The position numbers and the translations under genes were made by a program. The notes below the pieces were generated by a model. It did no database searches, was not told the origin of the DNA, and was given only the letters and a program-made list of their open reading frames with translations. From contig NZ_DATJCA010000106.1 of assembly GCF_035515035.1 (NCBI RefSeq), positions 1-64,000 of the forward strand: a stretch of DNA of 64,000 nt. The letters are read 5' to 3'. The DNA comes from Gelidibacter sp035515035 (GTDB lineage Bacteria; Bacteroidota; Bacteroidia; Flavobacteriales; Flavobacteriaceae). Shown here one piece after another: positions 42,316-51,810 of this stretch (the first letter of the stretch is position 1; each line of letters opens with the position of its first letter).

Positions 42316-43605
42316 TTATTTTCGTTTATCAATGACGAGAATGGGTTTTCGACTTAATTTAGGAAATCTTAAGGCATCGATCACTTCCTTATCAGACCAT
42401 TCGATCTTGGGAGTGACCCGTAATTTGGCTCGAAAATGATCTTTTATTTGATTCAATAATTCATCTGAAGGCGAATCTGATGCAATTCTGATCAAAATTT
42501 CATCCGTTCCAATGGCATTATGGCTGATTTCTATAACAAAACACTCCAAAGCATTGAAATTATTAAGAATATTTTGCATCGCTGGCGGATATAATGTGGT
42601 ACCCTTATATTTGATCATTTGTTTTTTACGACCGGCAATTGGTCCCAAGCGCAACGTCGTTCTTCCGCAGGAACAGGGTTGGTTATGGGCTTTCATCATA
42701 TCACCTGTTTTAAAACGTAATAGCGGCATAGCTTCAATGCCTAAAGTGGTGATGGTAAGTTCGCCAATTTCCCCATCTTTTACCGGTTGATCATAATCAT
42801 CCAAAAGCTCTGCAATGATGAGCTCAGGATGGAGGTGCCCCCCTTGTTGAGCTTCGCATTCGGTAAAGGCGGTGCTCATTTCAGTGGAGGCATAGGTTGA
42901 AAATAAATCAATTTGCCAATGCTCAGTAATTTTTTCACCTAAGGTATTAAGGGTGAAATCGTCGTTTCTGAAAGACTCTCCAATACAAATGGCACCTTTT
43001 ATTCCGGAAGCATTTAAATCGATATCATGTTGTTCGGCATATTTAATCAGTTTCAACAAAAACGAAGGCACAACAATGAGGTAGGTGGGTTTAAATTTTA
43101 TAATGGAATCCCATTGTAATTCTGGAATGCCCGCGCCAACCCTGATAATTCCTGCACCTAACTTTCTGACGCCTAAAAAGTAGGCTAATCCGGCCATAAA
43201 TCGTCGGTCAATTGTGGTCATTAATTGTAAAACATCACTTGACGTGACACCTGCGCAGGCGAAAGAAATGGCCTCGTTATAAGCCAAACGCTCCAAATCG
43301 GCATCAGTAAGGGCGAAGGTCACCGGATCACCCAAAGTTCCTGATGTCGTGACATAATCAATGATTTTAGATTTTGGGACGCAGATGAAATCGTCATTGA
43401 ATTGTTGGATATCATCTTTTGTGGTCACGGGAATCTCTGTCAGATCCTCAAGGGTTTGAATCTTTGCAACTGTGATTTGATGCTGTTCAAAATGACGTTG
43501 ATAAAAAGGAGAATTCTCTGAGAGATAGTTCAGGGCAATTTTGAGTTTTGCTTCCTGAAAGGTTTTTATTTCTGCTGTAGATTTCGTTTCAATTTCAGGA
43601 ATCAT
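42316..43605 (-). CDS. AMP-forming acyl/aryl-CoA (or ACP) ligase, PaaK-like
   Basis: This 429-residue adenylate-forming enzyme of the phenylacetate-CoA ligase branch has VTTSGTLGDPVTFALT (about 82-97, P-loop), FSTYASTEMSTAFTE (A5 motif, about 237) and LLRFKTGDMMKAHN (about 295, conserved Asp). PCSCGRTTLRLGPIAGRKKQM has the CxCG and hinge motif. In this cluster it most likely activates 4-coumarate from the tyrosine ammonia-lyase and loads it on ACP or CoA as the starter of the polyene. The start codon overlaps the stop of the C45 gene by four bases. The starter role is inference. Confidence 0.8.
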   Translation of the reverse strand: MIPEIETKSTAEIKTFQEAKLKIALNYLSENSPFYQRHFEQHQITVAKIQTLEDLTEIPVTTKDDIQQFNDDFICVPKSKIIDYVTTSGTLGDPVTFALTDADLERLAYNEAISFACAGVTSSDVLQLMTTIDRRFMAGLAYFLGVRKLGAGIIRVGAGIPELQWDSIIKFKPTYLIVVPSFLLKLIKYAEQHDIDLNASGIKGAICIGESFRNDDFTLNTLGEKITEHWQIDLFSTYASTEMSTAFTECEAQQGGHLHPELIIAELLDDYDQPVKDGEIGELTITTLGIEAMPLLRFKTGDMMKAHNQPCSCGRTTLRLGPIAGRKKQMIKYKGTTLYPPAMQNILNNFNALECFVIEISHNAIGTDEILIRIASDSPSDELLNQIKDHFRAKLRVTPKIEWSDKEVIDALRFPKLSRKPILVIDKRK

Positions 43606-45281
43606 CTTGCTTTTCGTTTAGATTTTTTAAGATATTTGGATACTTTATCTGCTTCCAACTGCGTCGCTATTTCTTTTTCGGAAGCTACTTCAAAATTTTT
43701 CAACGCCTTATGATAATCTTTATGATTGTAAAAATAAAGTCCTGCAAGATAATAGGCTTTCCAATACTTCGGATTTAAATGTGATAATTTCTGAAGTGTG
43801 CTGTCGTCGAGCTTTTCTTTATGGTTCAAGGCATGTTCCACTTTGGCTTCCAAAACCCGATACATTTCATAATTTCTATAGGTTTCCGTAGTCAGAAATG
43901 GATCTTTTGGAATGTTGAGTTTTGGGTTGGATAACGTCACAGCCGATGGATTTCCTTGTCGGTCACTAAACACTGTATTCAAATCATAAGCTACAAACTC
44001 ACCCAATTGATACGGATTAGCGGAAACCCAAACTTTCAACTCTTCAGGTTTGAAAACAATGCCATGATGTGCCAAAAGTTGATTCAGTGCTTTTTCATTC
44101 CCATAGCCAATAGCTTTATCGTCTAATCCGTTGGTGTTTCTTAATATTGAAACCGCTTTCTCAGGATTAAGTTTTTCTTTTTCATCAAGCAATTGGGCCA
44201 TCCGATCATATCGGTATTGCGAATGGCTATTTTGAATTGTTTTTTTATTGCGACGATCTTTTCTATACGGATCACTTTGGAAATGGTTGGAACAAATTAA
44301 TTCATCTGAGTTATTTACATTGTAAACCCCAAAATCTTTGGGTGAAACTTCTATCAAAACAGCCTTACGGTCTTTGGCACTGCTCACCATTATGGCTTCT
44401 GAAACAAAAACTTCTCGTTTTTTAGCTATCGCAATGGCTTCCTCAATGGTGCAGGCATATTGTAAAATCTCCCGAGTCAAGATGGAAATTGGTGTTTTTG
44501 CAATCCAAGGAATTTTAGATTTTCCTGCGTTGATGGTTACCGTCAAACCTTTTTCATTCATGCCCGAAACGACGCCTATAAACCCGCTCCAAGAAATGGA
44601 CATAAATTTGTATCCTTTATGTGGATTGATGAACGAGACCACTTTGTTTTCTGCAAAATCATCGCCAGCATAAAAGTCAAAGTTTCTACCGATTAAAAGC
44701 CCGCCGTCCTCCGTTTTTCCATCCCAAGCCGCAAAAGACGTACAGCCTACCAATGCCAGGTCTTGCAATGCATGGGCAATATCATGCGCACCATGGAGAT
44801 ATAAAGCTCTCAGATAAGGTGTTGCAATGGCATCATAATCATCAGACATATAGCGAGAAATCCCGTAAAGTTCCGACTGAAATTCCTCGGGCACATGTTT
44901 GTACATTTTACGGTTGTACCAGGACAAAAATTTTCTGAGGAATTTTTGCTGTCCTTCCGAAGGGACCAAACTTTCTATTTTATTCAAAAAAACAGCCTCT
45001 TGTTTATACATCAACTCTTCAGATAATAGGCCTGCAATGAGTCCGCGTTCCAACGGATCGCCTTCTACATAAAGTTCCCAAAGCCCTTGTTTGTTTTTGG
45101 TCAGAAAATTATTTCCGACAAAAAAAGTGGAGTCGTTGATTGCTGTACGCTCAGGAATATTTGCGTTATATCCACTAATGTCCGGGAGGCTATTAAGCGA
45201 TTTTCTAATACCACAAGAACTGAGTGCTAAAAGGAATATGCTACTAAAAATTAAATGTCTTATGTGATGCTTGTTATGCAT
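43602..45281 (-). CDS. C45-family Ntn hydrolase/acyltransferase lipoprotein
   Basis: This 559-residue protein starts with a lipoprotein signal (lipobox LSSC in LLALSSCGIRK, about residues 18-28). LVGCTSFAAWDG (about 176-187) puts a Cys where acyl-CoA:6-aminopenicillanate acyltransferase-like enzymes self-cleave to expose an N-terminal nucleophile, and GLLIGRNFDFYAGDD and SGFIGVVSGMNEKGLTVTIN match the Ntn core. The last 90 residues (YWKAYYLAGLYFYNHKDYHK) contain a TPR-like unit. Family members transfer or hydrolyse acyl groups on amides. In this operon it may attach the aryl polyenoic acid to its lipid or resorcinol partner outside the inner membrane. This role is inferred. Confidence 0.75.
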   Translation of the reverse strand: MHNKHHIRHLIFSSIFLLALSSCGIRKSLNSLPDISGYNANIPERTAINDSTFFVGNNFLTKNKQGLWELYVEGDPLERGLIAGLLSEELMYKQEAVFLNKIESLVPSEGQQKFLRKFLSWYNRKMYKHVPEEFQSELYGISRYMSDDYDAIATPYLRALYLHGAHDIAHALQDLALVGCTSFAAWDGKTEDGGLLIGRNFDFYAGDDFAENKVVSFINPHKGYKFMSISWSGFIGVVSGMNEKGLTVTINAGKSKIPWIAKTPISILTREILQYACTIEEAIAIAKKREVFVSEAIMVSSAKDRKAVLIEVSPKDFGVYNVNNSDELICSNHFQSDPYRKDRRNKKTIQNSHSQYRYDRMAQLLDEKEKLNPEKAVSILRNTNGLDDKAIGYGNEKALNQLLAHHGIVFKPEELKVWVSANPYQLGEFVAYDLNTVFSDRQGNPSAVTLSNPKLNIPKDPFLTTETYRNYEMYRVLEAKVEHALNHKEKLDDSTLQKLSHLNPKYWKAYYLAGLYFYNHKDYHKALKNFEVASEKEIATQLEADKVSKYLKKSKRKAR

Positions 45282-46158
45282 CTGGATACTTTTTTTTGTA
45301 ATTTTTGTTCATGCGTTTCACCATCTGGTTTTCTTTGTAATCTACCCATCCTTGACCGATAGTACGGCGCATGACATTTTCAAAAGTGCGCATAAAAACA
45401 ATATTTGAAAAGAGTTTTGCCAAACGGCCCACTTTTCTTGGAAACGCACGTAAAGTGATGGAAAATCCGCCATCTAGATAGGTAATATAATGCCAATAGC
45501 CACTTGGCATGTACAGGGCATCGCCATGTTTCATTTGTACAGAAATCCCTTCTGCCAATTGTAAAGCTGGATATTTTTTAAAATCAGGATGGTCCATATC
45601 AATTGTTTCGAGATTATGCACCGTAAATGGCACCTTATAAAGATGTTTGGCTTGATCTGGAGCAAAAAGAGTAACCTGTTTGTGGCCATGAAAATGAAAA
45701 TGGACCAAATCTGCCAAGTCCATATCATAATGAGCCAAGACCTTGGAGCCTTTTCCTCCAAAGAACATCACGGGTAATTTTTTAAAAAACTGCAGTCCGA
45801 TATCAGGATAACTGAAATCGTTAAGTAATTGCGGCATTTTTTGCAGCACGTTATAAAAGAACATCCGCAAATCTGTAGGTTGGGTTTTGAGGATTTCTAT
45901 ATAATCGTAAAGTTTCATTTTTTCAGCCGGAACAACTGAGTTTTGACGGCCTTTGGTAGGCTCATTATTGTATAAGGGGACAATTTGATCTCCAGCTAAG
46001 CTTTGTATATAATCCAGGTTCCATTTTTCATAAGCGGGCCAGTTTTTAGTGAGATCCTCAATTAGAACTGGCTTTTGTGGCTTGAAATAATGTTCAATAA
46101 AGTCTTCCTTACTGATGGATTTTACTCTGGTAATTGGTGTTGTTTTGATGGTTCCCAT
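45274..46158 (-). CDS. Cupin-like (JmjC-type) oxygenase
   Basis: This 294-residue protein has the facial triad of 2-oxoglutarate/Fe(II) enzymes of the cupin_8/JmjC group: HYDMD (His and Asp, about 142-146) and SGYWHYI with the distal His (about 223). Between them are FHFHGHKQVTLFAP and GDALYMPS. The N-terminal KPVLIEDLTKNWPAYEKW is the usual lead-in of FIH-like proteins. It would hydroxylate a protein side chain or the pigment. It overlaps the C45 gene start by eight bases and lies 124 bases after the exporter gene. A pigment-tailoring role is only suggested by location. Confidence 0.75.
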   Translation of the reverse strand: MGTIKTTPITRVKSISKEDFIEHYFKPQKPVLIEDLTKNWPAYEKWNLDYIQSLAGDQIVPLYNNEPTKGRQNSVVPAEKMKLYDYIEILKTQPTDLRMFFYNVLQKMPQLLNDFSYPDIGLQFFKKLPVMFFGGKGSKVLAHYDMDLADLVHFHFHGHKQVTLFAPDQAKHLYKVPFTVHNLETIDMDHPDFKKYPALQLAEGISVQMKHGDALYMPSGYWHYITYLDGGFSITLRAFPRKVGRLAKLFSNIVFMRTFENVMRRTIGQGWVDYKENQMVKRMNKNYKKKYPDA

Positions 46159-46282
46159 ATTGAAGGCTTTTGTTTGACAAATTACTTAAAGTTTTTCGGA
46201 TTTCTTCCGGCTGATATTTTTACTGCAGATTCCGCTCATATTTGCTGAACTTTTCCATTAATTCCTTCTGCGTTATTCTGGA

Positions 46283-48730
46283 TTAATCTGCGCCCTTTGC
46301 CGGAGAATTTATTTTAGGTGATTTCTTCGAGATCAATTGTCGATATAATATTGGCTGCACTACGAATGAAATAAACATGGCTGCAAGAATTCCAATTATT
46401 GAAATGGTTGCTAAAGAATGTAACGCTGGATGCTTTGCAAAAATCAATACCCCAACCCCCAAGATCGTGGTTAAAACGGACAGAATGATTGAGGTTTTAT
46501 GAGTGGTCATGGATGATTTTCCTGAGAGCATCCCGTTGGTCATAAAAATACTATAATCAACACCCAATCCAAAAATAAAGCTGGAAATGATAATGTTGAA
46601 AATATTGAATTCTAAATGAAAAAGACCCATAATACCTATGGTTACAAACCATGTAATGATAATGGGTATGACCGTAACCAAGGTTAATTTGATGTTTTGA
46701 TAAAACACGAGCAACAATAAAACAACTACAATAACACAATATACCAACAACTTATTAAAATCGTTTTTAAGATGGCCCAATAGCGTTTCATTGATGGCCT
46801 GTCGGTCAATAACTAGGGTGTTATTAAAATTCATGAACCTGTTTTTAATTTTCTCAATATGATTGTTTTCTACATTAACTACTGAGCTTATGGTCATAAA
46901 ATTATCCTCCTTGGCAATAAAATCGGAAATCGGAATCACATTAATTTTTCTATAATCATCAATTGATAACGGTTGAAAGTCGTGATCTAAAAGTGTGTAG
47001 AATTCTTTGAACGTAGAGGGCTTAAAACCGAATTGACTTCCGGTTTCAATTAATTGAGATTGGATTTGGGTTTTTAAGTCTGCAGTCCAAAAGTGATCCC
47101 AAACTTTGATGGATGCTTGTTGTTTTTTGTCCGACCCTACCAAAGCGCCAACAGAATTATAACTTATGATTTGATTTTCTTTCTCTAGATTTTGAAGTTG
47201 ATTGAAAATTTCATCGTTGGTTTCCAGAACCTTTTGTTCGTTCGTTCCAAAAGTGATGACGTACAATGATTTAGATGAAATATTGATGAGTGTGTCCAAT
47301 TTCGCTTCCGCGGATTTTATGGCTTCCGGTTGAAAATTTAGATTGGAAATATCTTGGTTAAATGTCACGCGTTGGTAGCTAAAGGCACTTATTATGAGAA
47401 GGACGGCAATACTTCCGATAAAGATTTTGTTTTTGTGAAAGTCGTAAGAAGCTATTTTGTCAACTATAGAACGTTTCGTATCCTTAGTAGAAGTTCCTTT
47501 ATAAACCTGAGGAATAAACACCAAAGCAAAAACAGACGCACCCATAACACTGATGGCAGCAAAAACGCCTAAATCTTGAAGTGCTGGAGAATCGACAAAC
47601 AAAAGACATAAAAATGCCAATGCTGTTGTTAAACTGCTCATTAAGATTGGTTTTGAGACGCTGTCAAAAAGCTCTTTTGCTGTTTCTTTATTTCGGATAT
47701 GGGTCAGGATGTGCAAAGAATAATCCAATGTCACTCCTAAAAGTACGGCCCCAATCCCCAATGAAATCGCAGAAATTTCAGATCGGACTACTGATAAAAC
47801 AGAGATGGCTAAGAGGCCGCCAAAAAGGGTGGGCACAAATAGAATAATAGGAATGGTCAATTTTTTATAGAACACAATAAAAAGTGTCATCAGTAAAACC
47901 ATGGCAATGGTAACGGTAATCTGAATGTCGTTTTTGATTTGTTGGGCGTTGGCGACTGCAATCAACGTTCCACCAAAATAGGAACTTTGTGCTTTGTCTT
48001 TAAAAACTTTATTTAAGCTCTCTTGAAACTGATACAGTTGCTCTGAGAACTGGGCGTTTTCCGTGGTGTAATTGCTAGGATGTGTGGGCGTAATAAAAAG
48101 AAGGACATGTAGCCCATCTTTGCTGACCAAAAACCCCTCTTTTAAAGTGAAATCATCTGAAATACCTAATTGCTGTAAATGTTTTAAAGCCATCAATGAG
48201 ATCCCCAACGGATCTTTAATGAGGGTTTTTTTAGAAACAATTCCTGAGGGAGAAATTAAGGTTTTATAATTATTTTCTGTGATTTTTGCAATGGAATCCG
48301 GATGTAGCTTCTTAGAAATGTTCTTATAATCGGCAGCTTTTAATAATAAAGGGACATTGTTGTACACGAAATCCATGGTTTCAAATATGGTTTCGTCTTC
48401 AATTTTACCTTGAATGTCTTTTACAAACGATTTGGAGTGGGTAGAAAGAGAATCTAAAAACTGAGTGGCATAGTCCGTTAAATCATCTGTAATGCCACTT
48501 TTTTCTTTTTCAATATGTACGATGATTTTATCGGCAAATTGAGCAGTCTTTAAAACTTTTTGTAATTGTTGGTTTTCCAAATTGCTCGGAATTAGTTTTG
48601 AGATGTCTTCATCAAATTTAATGGTGGACGCGACCCATATAAGAATTCCGAAAATCAGGATTAAAACAATTCCAAAAACCGTTCTCTGCCTTTGGATACG
48701 GTTATATAAAGCATAGAAAAAATTAGCCAT
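46283..48730 (-). CDS. MMPL/RND-family exporter
   Basis: This 815-residue inner-membrane protein has the duplicated RND plan: one membrane helix, a large periplasmic domain (about 40-255), five helices (about 260-410), one helix, a second periplasmic domain (about 460-650) and five final helices. GAVLLGVTLDYSLHILTHI (about 325) and FIFGLGVDYSIFMTNGMLS (about 717) are the paired proton-relay helices with the Asp of GxxxDY. MMPL members of aryl-polyene clusters are thought to move lipid-linked product across the inner membrane. Its gene overlaps the GT2 gene by eight bases. Confidence 0.85.
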   Translation of the reverse strand: MANFFYALYNRIQRQRTVFGIVLILIFGILIWVASTIKFDEDISKLIPSNLENQQLQKVLKTAQFADKIIVHIEKEKSGITDDLTDYATQFLDSLSTHSKSFVKDIQGKIEDETIFETMDFVYNNVPLLLKAADYKNISKKLHPDSIAKITENNYKTLISPSGIVSKKTLIKDPLGISLMALKHLQQLGISDDFTLKEGFLVSKDGLHVLLFITPTHPSNYTTENAQFSEQLYQFQESLNKVFKDKAQSSYFGGTLIAVANAQQIKNDIQITVTIAMVLLMTLFIVFYKKLTIPIILFVPTLFGGLLAISVLSVVRSEISAISLGIGAVLLGVTLDYSLHILTHIRNKETAKELFDSVSKPILMSSLTTALAFLCLLFVDSPALQDLGVFAAISVMGASVFALVFIPQVYKGTSTKDTKRSIVDKIASYDFHKNKIFIGSIAVLLIISAFSYQRVTFNQDISNLNFQPEAIKSAEAKLDTLINISSKSLYVITFGTNEQKVLETNDEIFNQLQNLEKENQIISYNSVGALVGSDKKQQASIKVWDHFWTADLKTQIQSQLIETGSQFGFKPSTFKEFYTLLDHDFQPLSIDDYRKINVIPISDFIAKEDNFMTISSVVNVENNHIEKIKNRFMNFNNTLVIDRQAINETLLGHLKNDFNKLLVYCVIVVVLLLLVFYQNIKLTLVTVIPIIITWFVTIGIMGLFHLEFNIFNIIISSFIFGLGVDYSIFMTNGMLSGKSSMTTHKTSIILSVLTTILGVGVLIFAKHPALHSLATISIIGILAAMFISFVVQPILYRQLISKKSPKINSPAKGAD

Positions 48731-49922
48731 GTGTTAACACTTTTTTACTGTCAATTATTAAGAAAAACACATAGCCTAAGAGGCCAAATACCAAGGCAGA
48801 GGATGTGGAAAGGACCAAGCTACCAATAAGATAGGATTCCAAATGTAACATCAAATCAAAATTTTCTCGAATGCCTTCCAAAGTGTAATGGGATTCAATT
48901 CTCAACACCCAGTTTCCAGTTTGCAGGCTCGATAAAAGCACAAAAGGGATAAATGGCGGGAAACTGATATTTGAAAAAGCAAAAGCAATAAGTTTATTGA
49001 GCTTGAGTAAAATAGCTAAAAAAATGACGATAACGGTATGAAAACCCCAAAGTGGCGACAAGCCCAGAAAAACGCCTAATGCGATGGATAAGGCTTTCTT
49101 TTTTGGAGAATCCTGGTTTCTTAAAAAGTCGTCAAAAAAAAATCGTTTTAGACCTTTTTTTTTTAGTTTTCTGAAAAAATTACGAGGCGTGATATAAAAG
49201 AGTCTAACAAGAAGAAACCAAATATAAAGGACGACCATTCGCGAAATATCCATAAATGGTCGGAAGTGTGAAACCCGTTCATCTAAGTCATAAAGTATTT
49301 TAATGGGCACATGTATAATAGCAATACCTGCCCAATAGGATTTGACGATGACTTCAATTTCAAATTCAAATTTTTTAGTGGCCTTCATAAATTTGATGGA
49401 GGCCATTTCCTTGATGGGATACATGCGAAAACCGGATTGTGAATCTTGAAGTTTCAGTCCTGTGGCAGCTTTCATCCAATAGGTTGACACCCGGTTGCCT
49501 TTAGCGCTTTTTGCTAAGACATTTGCAGTATTCATGTTGCGATCCCCAATAATAAGAATGTTTTTGTTTTCAGAGGCCTCAAGCGCTTCAATAAAATTGG
49601 GAATATCTGATGGAAAATGTTGACCGTCAGTATCTAATGTTATGGCATAAACAAAACCTAAACTAACAGCATGCTTAAATGCGGTTTTCAAGGCATTTCC
49701 TTTTCCAACGTTTTGAGGGAGATGTAACTGGATTGTTTGAGGATAATTTAATAAAATTTCTCGTGTGCTATCCGTTGATCCATCATTGACGACAATGACG
49801 TCCGTGGTGTATTGTAAAACGCCAATTAAAACCCGTTCCAAAGTCTTCTCGTTGTTGTAAGTGGGTAAGACCACACAACACCGTAAAGATTTTATTTGAG
49901 ATTGGATTTCTGGGAGCGTCAT
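48723..49922 (-). CDS. GT2 glycosyltransferase fused to DUF2062
   Basis: This 399-residue protein starts with a family 2 glycosyltransferase (about 10-240): VVLPTYNNEKTLERVL, VVNDGSTDSTREIL and the DxD-bearing TLDTDGQHFPSD. After a basic linker (KKLKKKGLKRFF) it has a membrane domain of the DUF2062 type (about 275-395), with LGVFLGLSPLWGFHTVIVIF and SNISFPPFIPFVLLSS. This fusion is a recurring member of flexirubin/aryl-polyene clusters, where it probably glycosylates a lipid anchor at the inner membrane. The sugar donor is unknown. Confidence 0.85.
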   Translation of the reverse strand: MTLPEIQSQIKSLRCCVVLPTYNNEKTLERVLIGVLQYTTDVIVVNDGSTDSTREILLNYPQTIQLHLPQNVGKGNALKTAFKHAVSLGFVYAITLDTDGQHFPSDIPNFIEALEASENKNILIIGDRNMNTANVLAKSAKGNRVSTYWMKAATGLKLQDSQSGFRMYPIKEMASIKFMKATKKFEFEIEVIVKSYWAGIAIIHVPIKILYDLDERVSHFRPFMDISRMVVLYIWFLLVRLFYITPRNFFRKLKKKGLKRFFFDDFLRNQDSPKKKALSIALGVFLGLSPLWGFHTVIVIFLAILLKLNKLIAFAFSNISFPPFIPFVLLSSLQTGNWVLRIESHYTLEGIRENFDLMLHLESYLIGSLVLSTSSALVFGLLGYVFFLIIDSKKVLTHG

Positions 49923-49937
49923 AAATTTGAGACGTAA

Positions 49938-50309
49938 TTAGCGTTTGTCAAAGGTAATATAACATTTCAATACTGGTGTTCCGTCTTTAAAAGAAGTGGT
50001 ATTTTTTACCTTGACATATTGAAGATCTTCCTCTAAAGTAATGCTAAATTTTAAGATGGCATTCTTATTTGGATCCACCAAAGACAAGAATTTGACATTG
50101 GAAGCCGATTTCAAAAACAAGGGTTGTTGAAGCTGTTTTTCAGTAAGTTCTTTAATAATCTGCATCAGTGCAACTCCTGGAGTAACTGGAAAATTGGGGA
50201 AGTGACCATTAAAAATAGAATGTTCTTTTTGAACGTTAATAACGGTCTCAAATGAATTGTCCTCATGAAATTCTGACGTTTGGATTTTGTAGAAATTTTT
50301 TAGTAACAT
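49938..50309 (-). CDS. FabZ/FabA-like 3-hydroxyacyl-ACP dehydratase (hot-dog fold)
   Basis: This 123-residue single hot-dog protein carries IFNGHFPNFPVTPGVALMQI (about 32-51), which matches the FabZ active-site helix GHFPxxPVxPGV, with the catalytic His in GHFP. The partner acidic residue normally found in the helix (Glu in MxE/Q) is not obvious; Gln or Glu in IIKELTEKQ may serve. It is likely to dehydrate the polyene intermediates. It precedes the GT2 gene by 15 bases. Confidence 0.8.
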   Translation of the reverse strand: MLLKNFYKIQTSEFHEDNSFETVINVQKEHSIFNGHFPNFPVTPGVALMQIIKELTEKQLQQPLFLKSASNVKFLSLVDPNKNAILKFSITLEEDLQYVKVKNTTSFKDGTPVLKCYITFDKR

Positions 50310-50417
50310 CTTTTATTTTTAGGTTTTCTGCTCTAGAGGCGTAGAGCCGAAGAGTTTAGAACGTCAATTTCTTCTACGGATTAAATTTTCTTCAATTAAT
50401 CGCGCTTCTGTATGCCA

Positions 50418-51065
50418 TCAATTTTTAAAATTACTTTCAGAAACCGTCGTATTTACTTTTCTATTTTGAAATGTAATCACCGTATAATCAGCATTGGGCT
50501 CAATTAATTTGACTTCATCAACTTCGGCAGTTATACCCGAAAACTTAAGTTCAAAGGAGGCAATGAATTTTCTCAGACGTTTATCTTTCGGAACAAATTT
50601 CACCAAATAAATCTCGTCTAATTTAAAATATTCCAAATCAAATTGTGTTTCGTCAAACATATCACCTTTAATACTATTAACAATTAGAGAATTTAAGCTT
50701 CTGAACATTTTATTGGAACTTAAATCTATATTTTGTCTTTTTCCTTCGTTATTGACAAGCAGTTGGTCATCTTTAAAAATCGCGGTGTTTTGATAAGGTT
50801 TGATATATTCCCATTTCACTAAATCGGGAGCCTTAAATACCAGTTTTCCTTCGGAAGTAATTGCATTATCTAAAACAGAAATATGTTTGGTTTGCACAAA
50901 ATCGCTGATGATGGTTTCTGTGTTTTCGGCGGTCCTTTGAACTTTCGTTTTGAATTCCGTTTGCTCTGATTCAGAGAGTTTTGTTTGTGAAATCCCGTTG
51001 AAAACAGATAGAATAGTAAACGTTAAAAGGAGTATTTGATTTCTAATTTTCATGGAGAAGTTCAT
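50418..51065 (-). CDS. LolA-like periplasmic lipoprotein carrier
   Basis: This 215-residue exported protein has a signal peptide after MKIRNQILLLTFTILSVFNG, with the best start at the fifth codon (ATG 51053). SDFVQTKHISVLDNAITSEG and PDLVKWEYIKPYQNTAIFKD give the half-barrel pattern of LolA. It has no lipobox. LolA-type proteins shuttle hydrophobic cargo through the periplasm, so here it probably carries the pigment or its lipid. It overlaps the deacetylase gene by 23 bases. A 108-base gap with no seen feature lies after it. Confidence 0.82.
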   Translation of the reverse strand: MNFSMKIRNQILLLTFTILSVFNGISQTKLSESEQTEFKTKVQRTAENTETIISDFVQTKHISVLDNAITSEGKLVFKAPDLVKWEYIKPYQNTAIFKDDQLLVNNEGKRQNIDLSSNKMFRSLNSLIVNSIKGDMFDETQFDLEYFKLDEIYLVKFVPKDKRLRKFIASFELKFSGITAEVDEVKLIEPNADYTVITFQNRKVNTTVSESNFKN

Positions 51066-51810
51066 TTATGGTCACGGCTTGATAGTCGTGATCTTGGAGG
51101 AATTGCAATAAATGTTCCAAAAATAGCAAAACATTTGATTGTTTGTCGTGCAAGAGAATTATCGCTCCGGGATGTACGCGTTTTGTAATGCGTTTGAGAA
51201 TCTTCTGAGGATTATTAATAACCGTATCAAAAGAACGTATGTTCCAACCGATGACTTTATGCTCAGTAACCTTTAATGCCTTGGCCAATTTGGGCGTGGT
51301 GACTCCAAAAGGCGGTCTGAACAGCGTTGTTTTTTTACCGGTGATTTTATGGATGCTATTGTCGGTTTGCTTGATTTCCTGCAGCCACCTTTCTGTGGAA
51401 TTAAAATCGATCATTAAGTCGTGTGAAAATGAGTGGTTACCGATGTCGTGGCCACCATCCGCAATGGCTCTTAAAATCTCAGGATAGGTTTCAATATTTT
51501 GACCGATGCAGAAGAAAGTTGCTTTCGCATTGTAATCTTTCAGAATTTGCAGCACCTTTAATGTAAACTCTGAGTTTGGGCCGTCGTCGAATGTAAGCGC
51601 GATTTTTTTATCCGTAACGATTTTATTAGAAGTGATGGATTTTAAATAAAATTTCCAACTCATGGAGAATGATGCTATGGCCATCATCAAAAACCAAAAC
51701 ATAAAGAGTAATCCATACCACCACAATGCAATGCCATCAGTAGTATCAAGGATGATCAACAATAAAAATAACAGGATGGTACTAACCGTTAAAATTCTGA
51801 AGTTTTTCAT
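51043..51810 (-). CDS. Polysaccharide deacetylase-family membrane protein
   Basis: This 255-residue protein has two N-terminal membrane segments (about 5-50), then a NodB domain with KIALTFDDGPNSEFTLKVL (metal Asp pair, about 70), IGNHSFSHDLM (His pair, about 121) and LFRPPFGVTTPKL (about 163). Full NodB motifs argue for an active metal-dependent amide hydrolase. In this cluster the likely target is an N-acetylated sugar of the pigment's lipid anchor, made with the neighbouring GT2 protein; this is inference. It overlaps the chain-length-factor gene by four bases. Confidence 0.85.
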   Translation of the reverse strand: MKNFRILTVSTILLFLLLIILDTTDGIALWWYGLLFMFWFLMMAIASFSMSWKFYLKSITSNKIVTDKKIALTFDDGPNSEFTLKVLQILKDYNAKATFFCIGQNIETYPEILRAIADGGHDIGNHSFSHDLMIDFNSTERWLQEIKQTDNSIHKITGKKTTLFRPPFGVTTPKLAKALKVTEHKVIGWNIRSFDTVINNPQKILKRITKRVHPGAIILLHDKQSNVLLFLEHLLQFLQDHDYQAVTINELLHEN

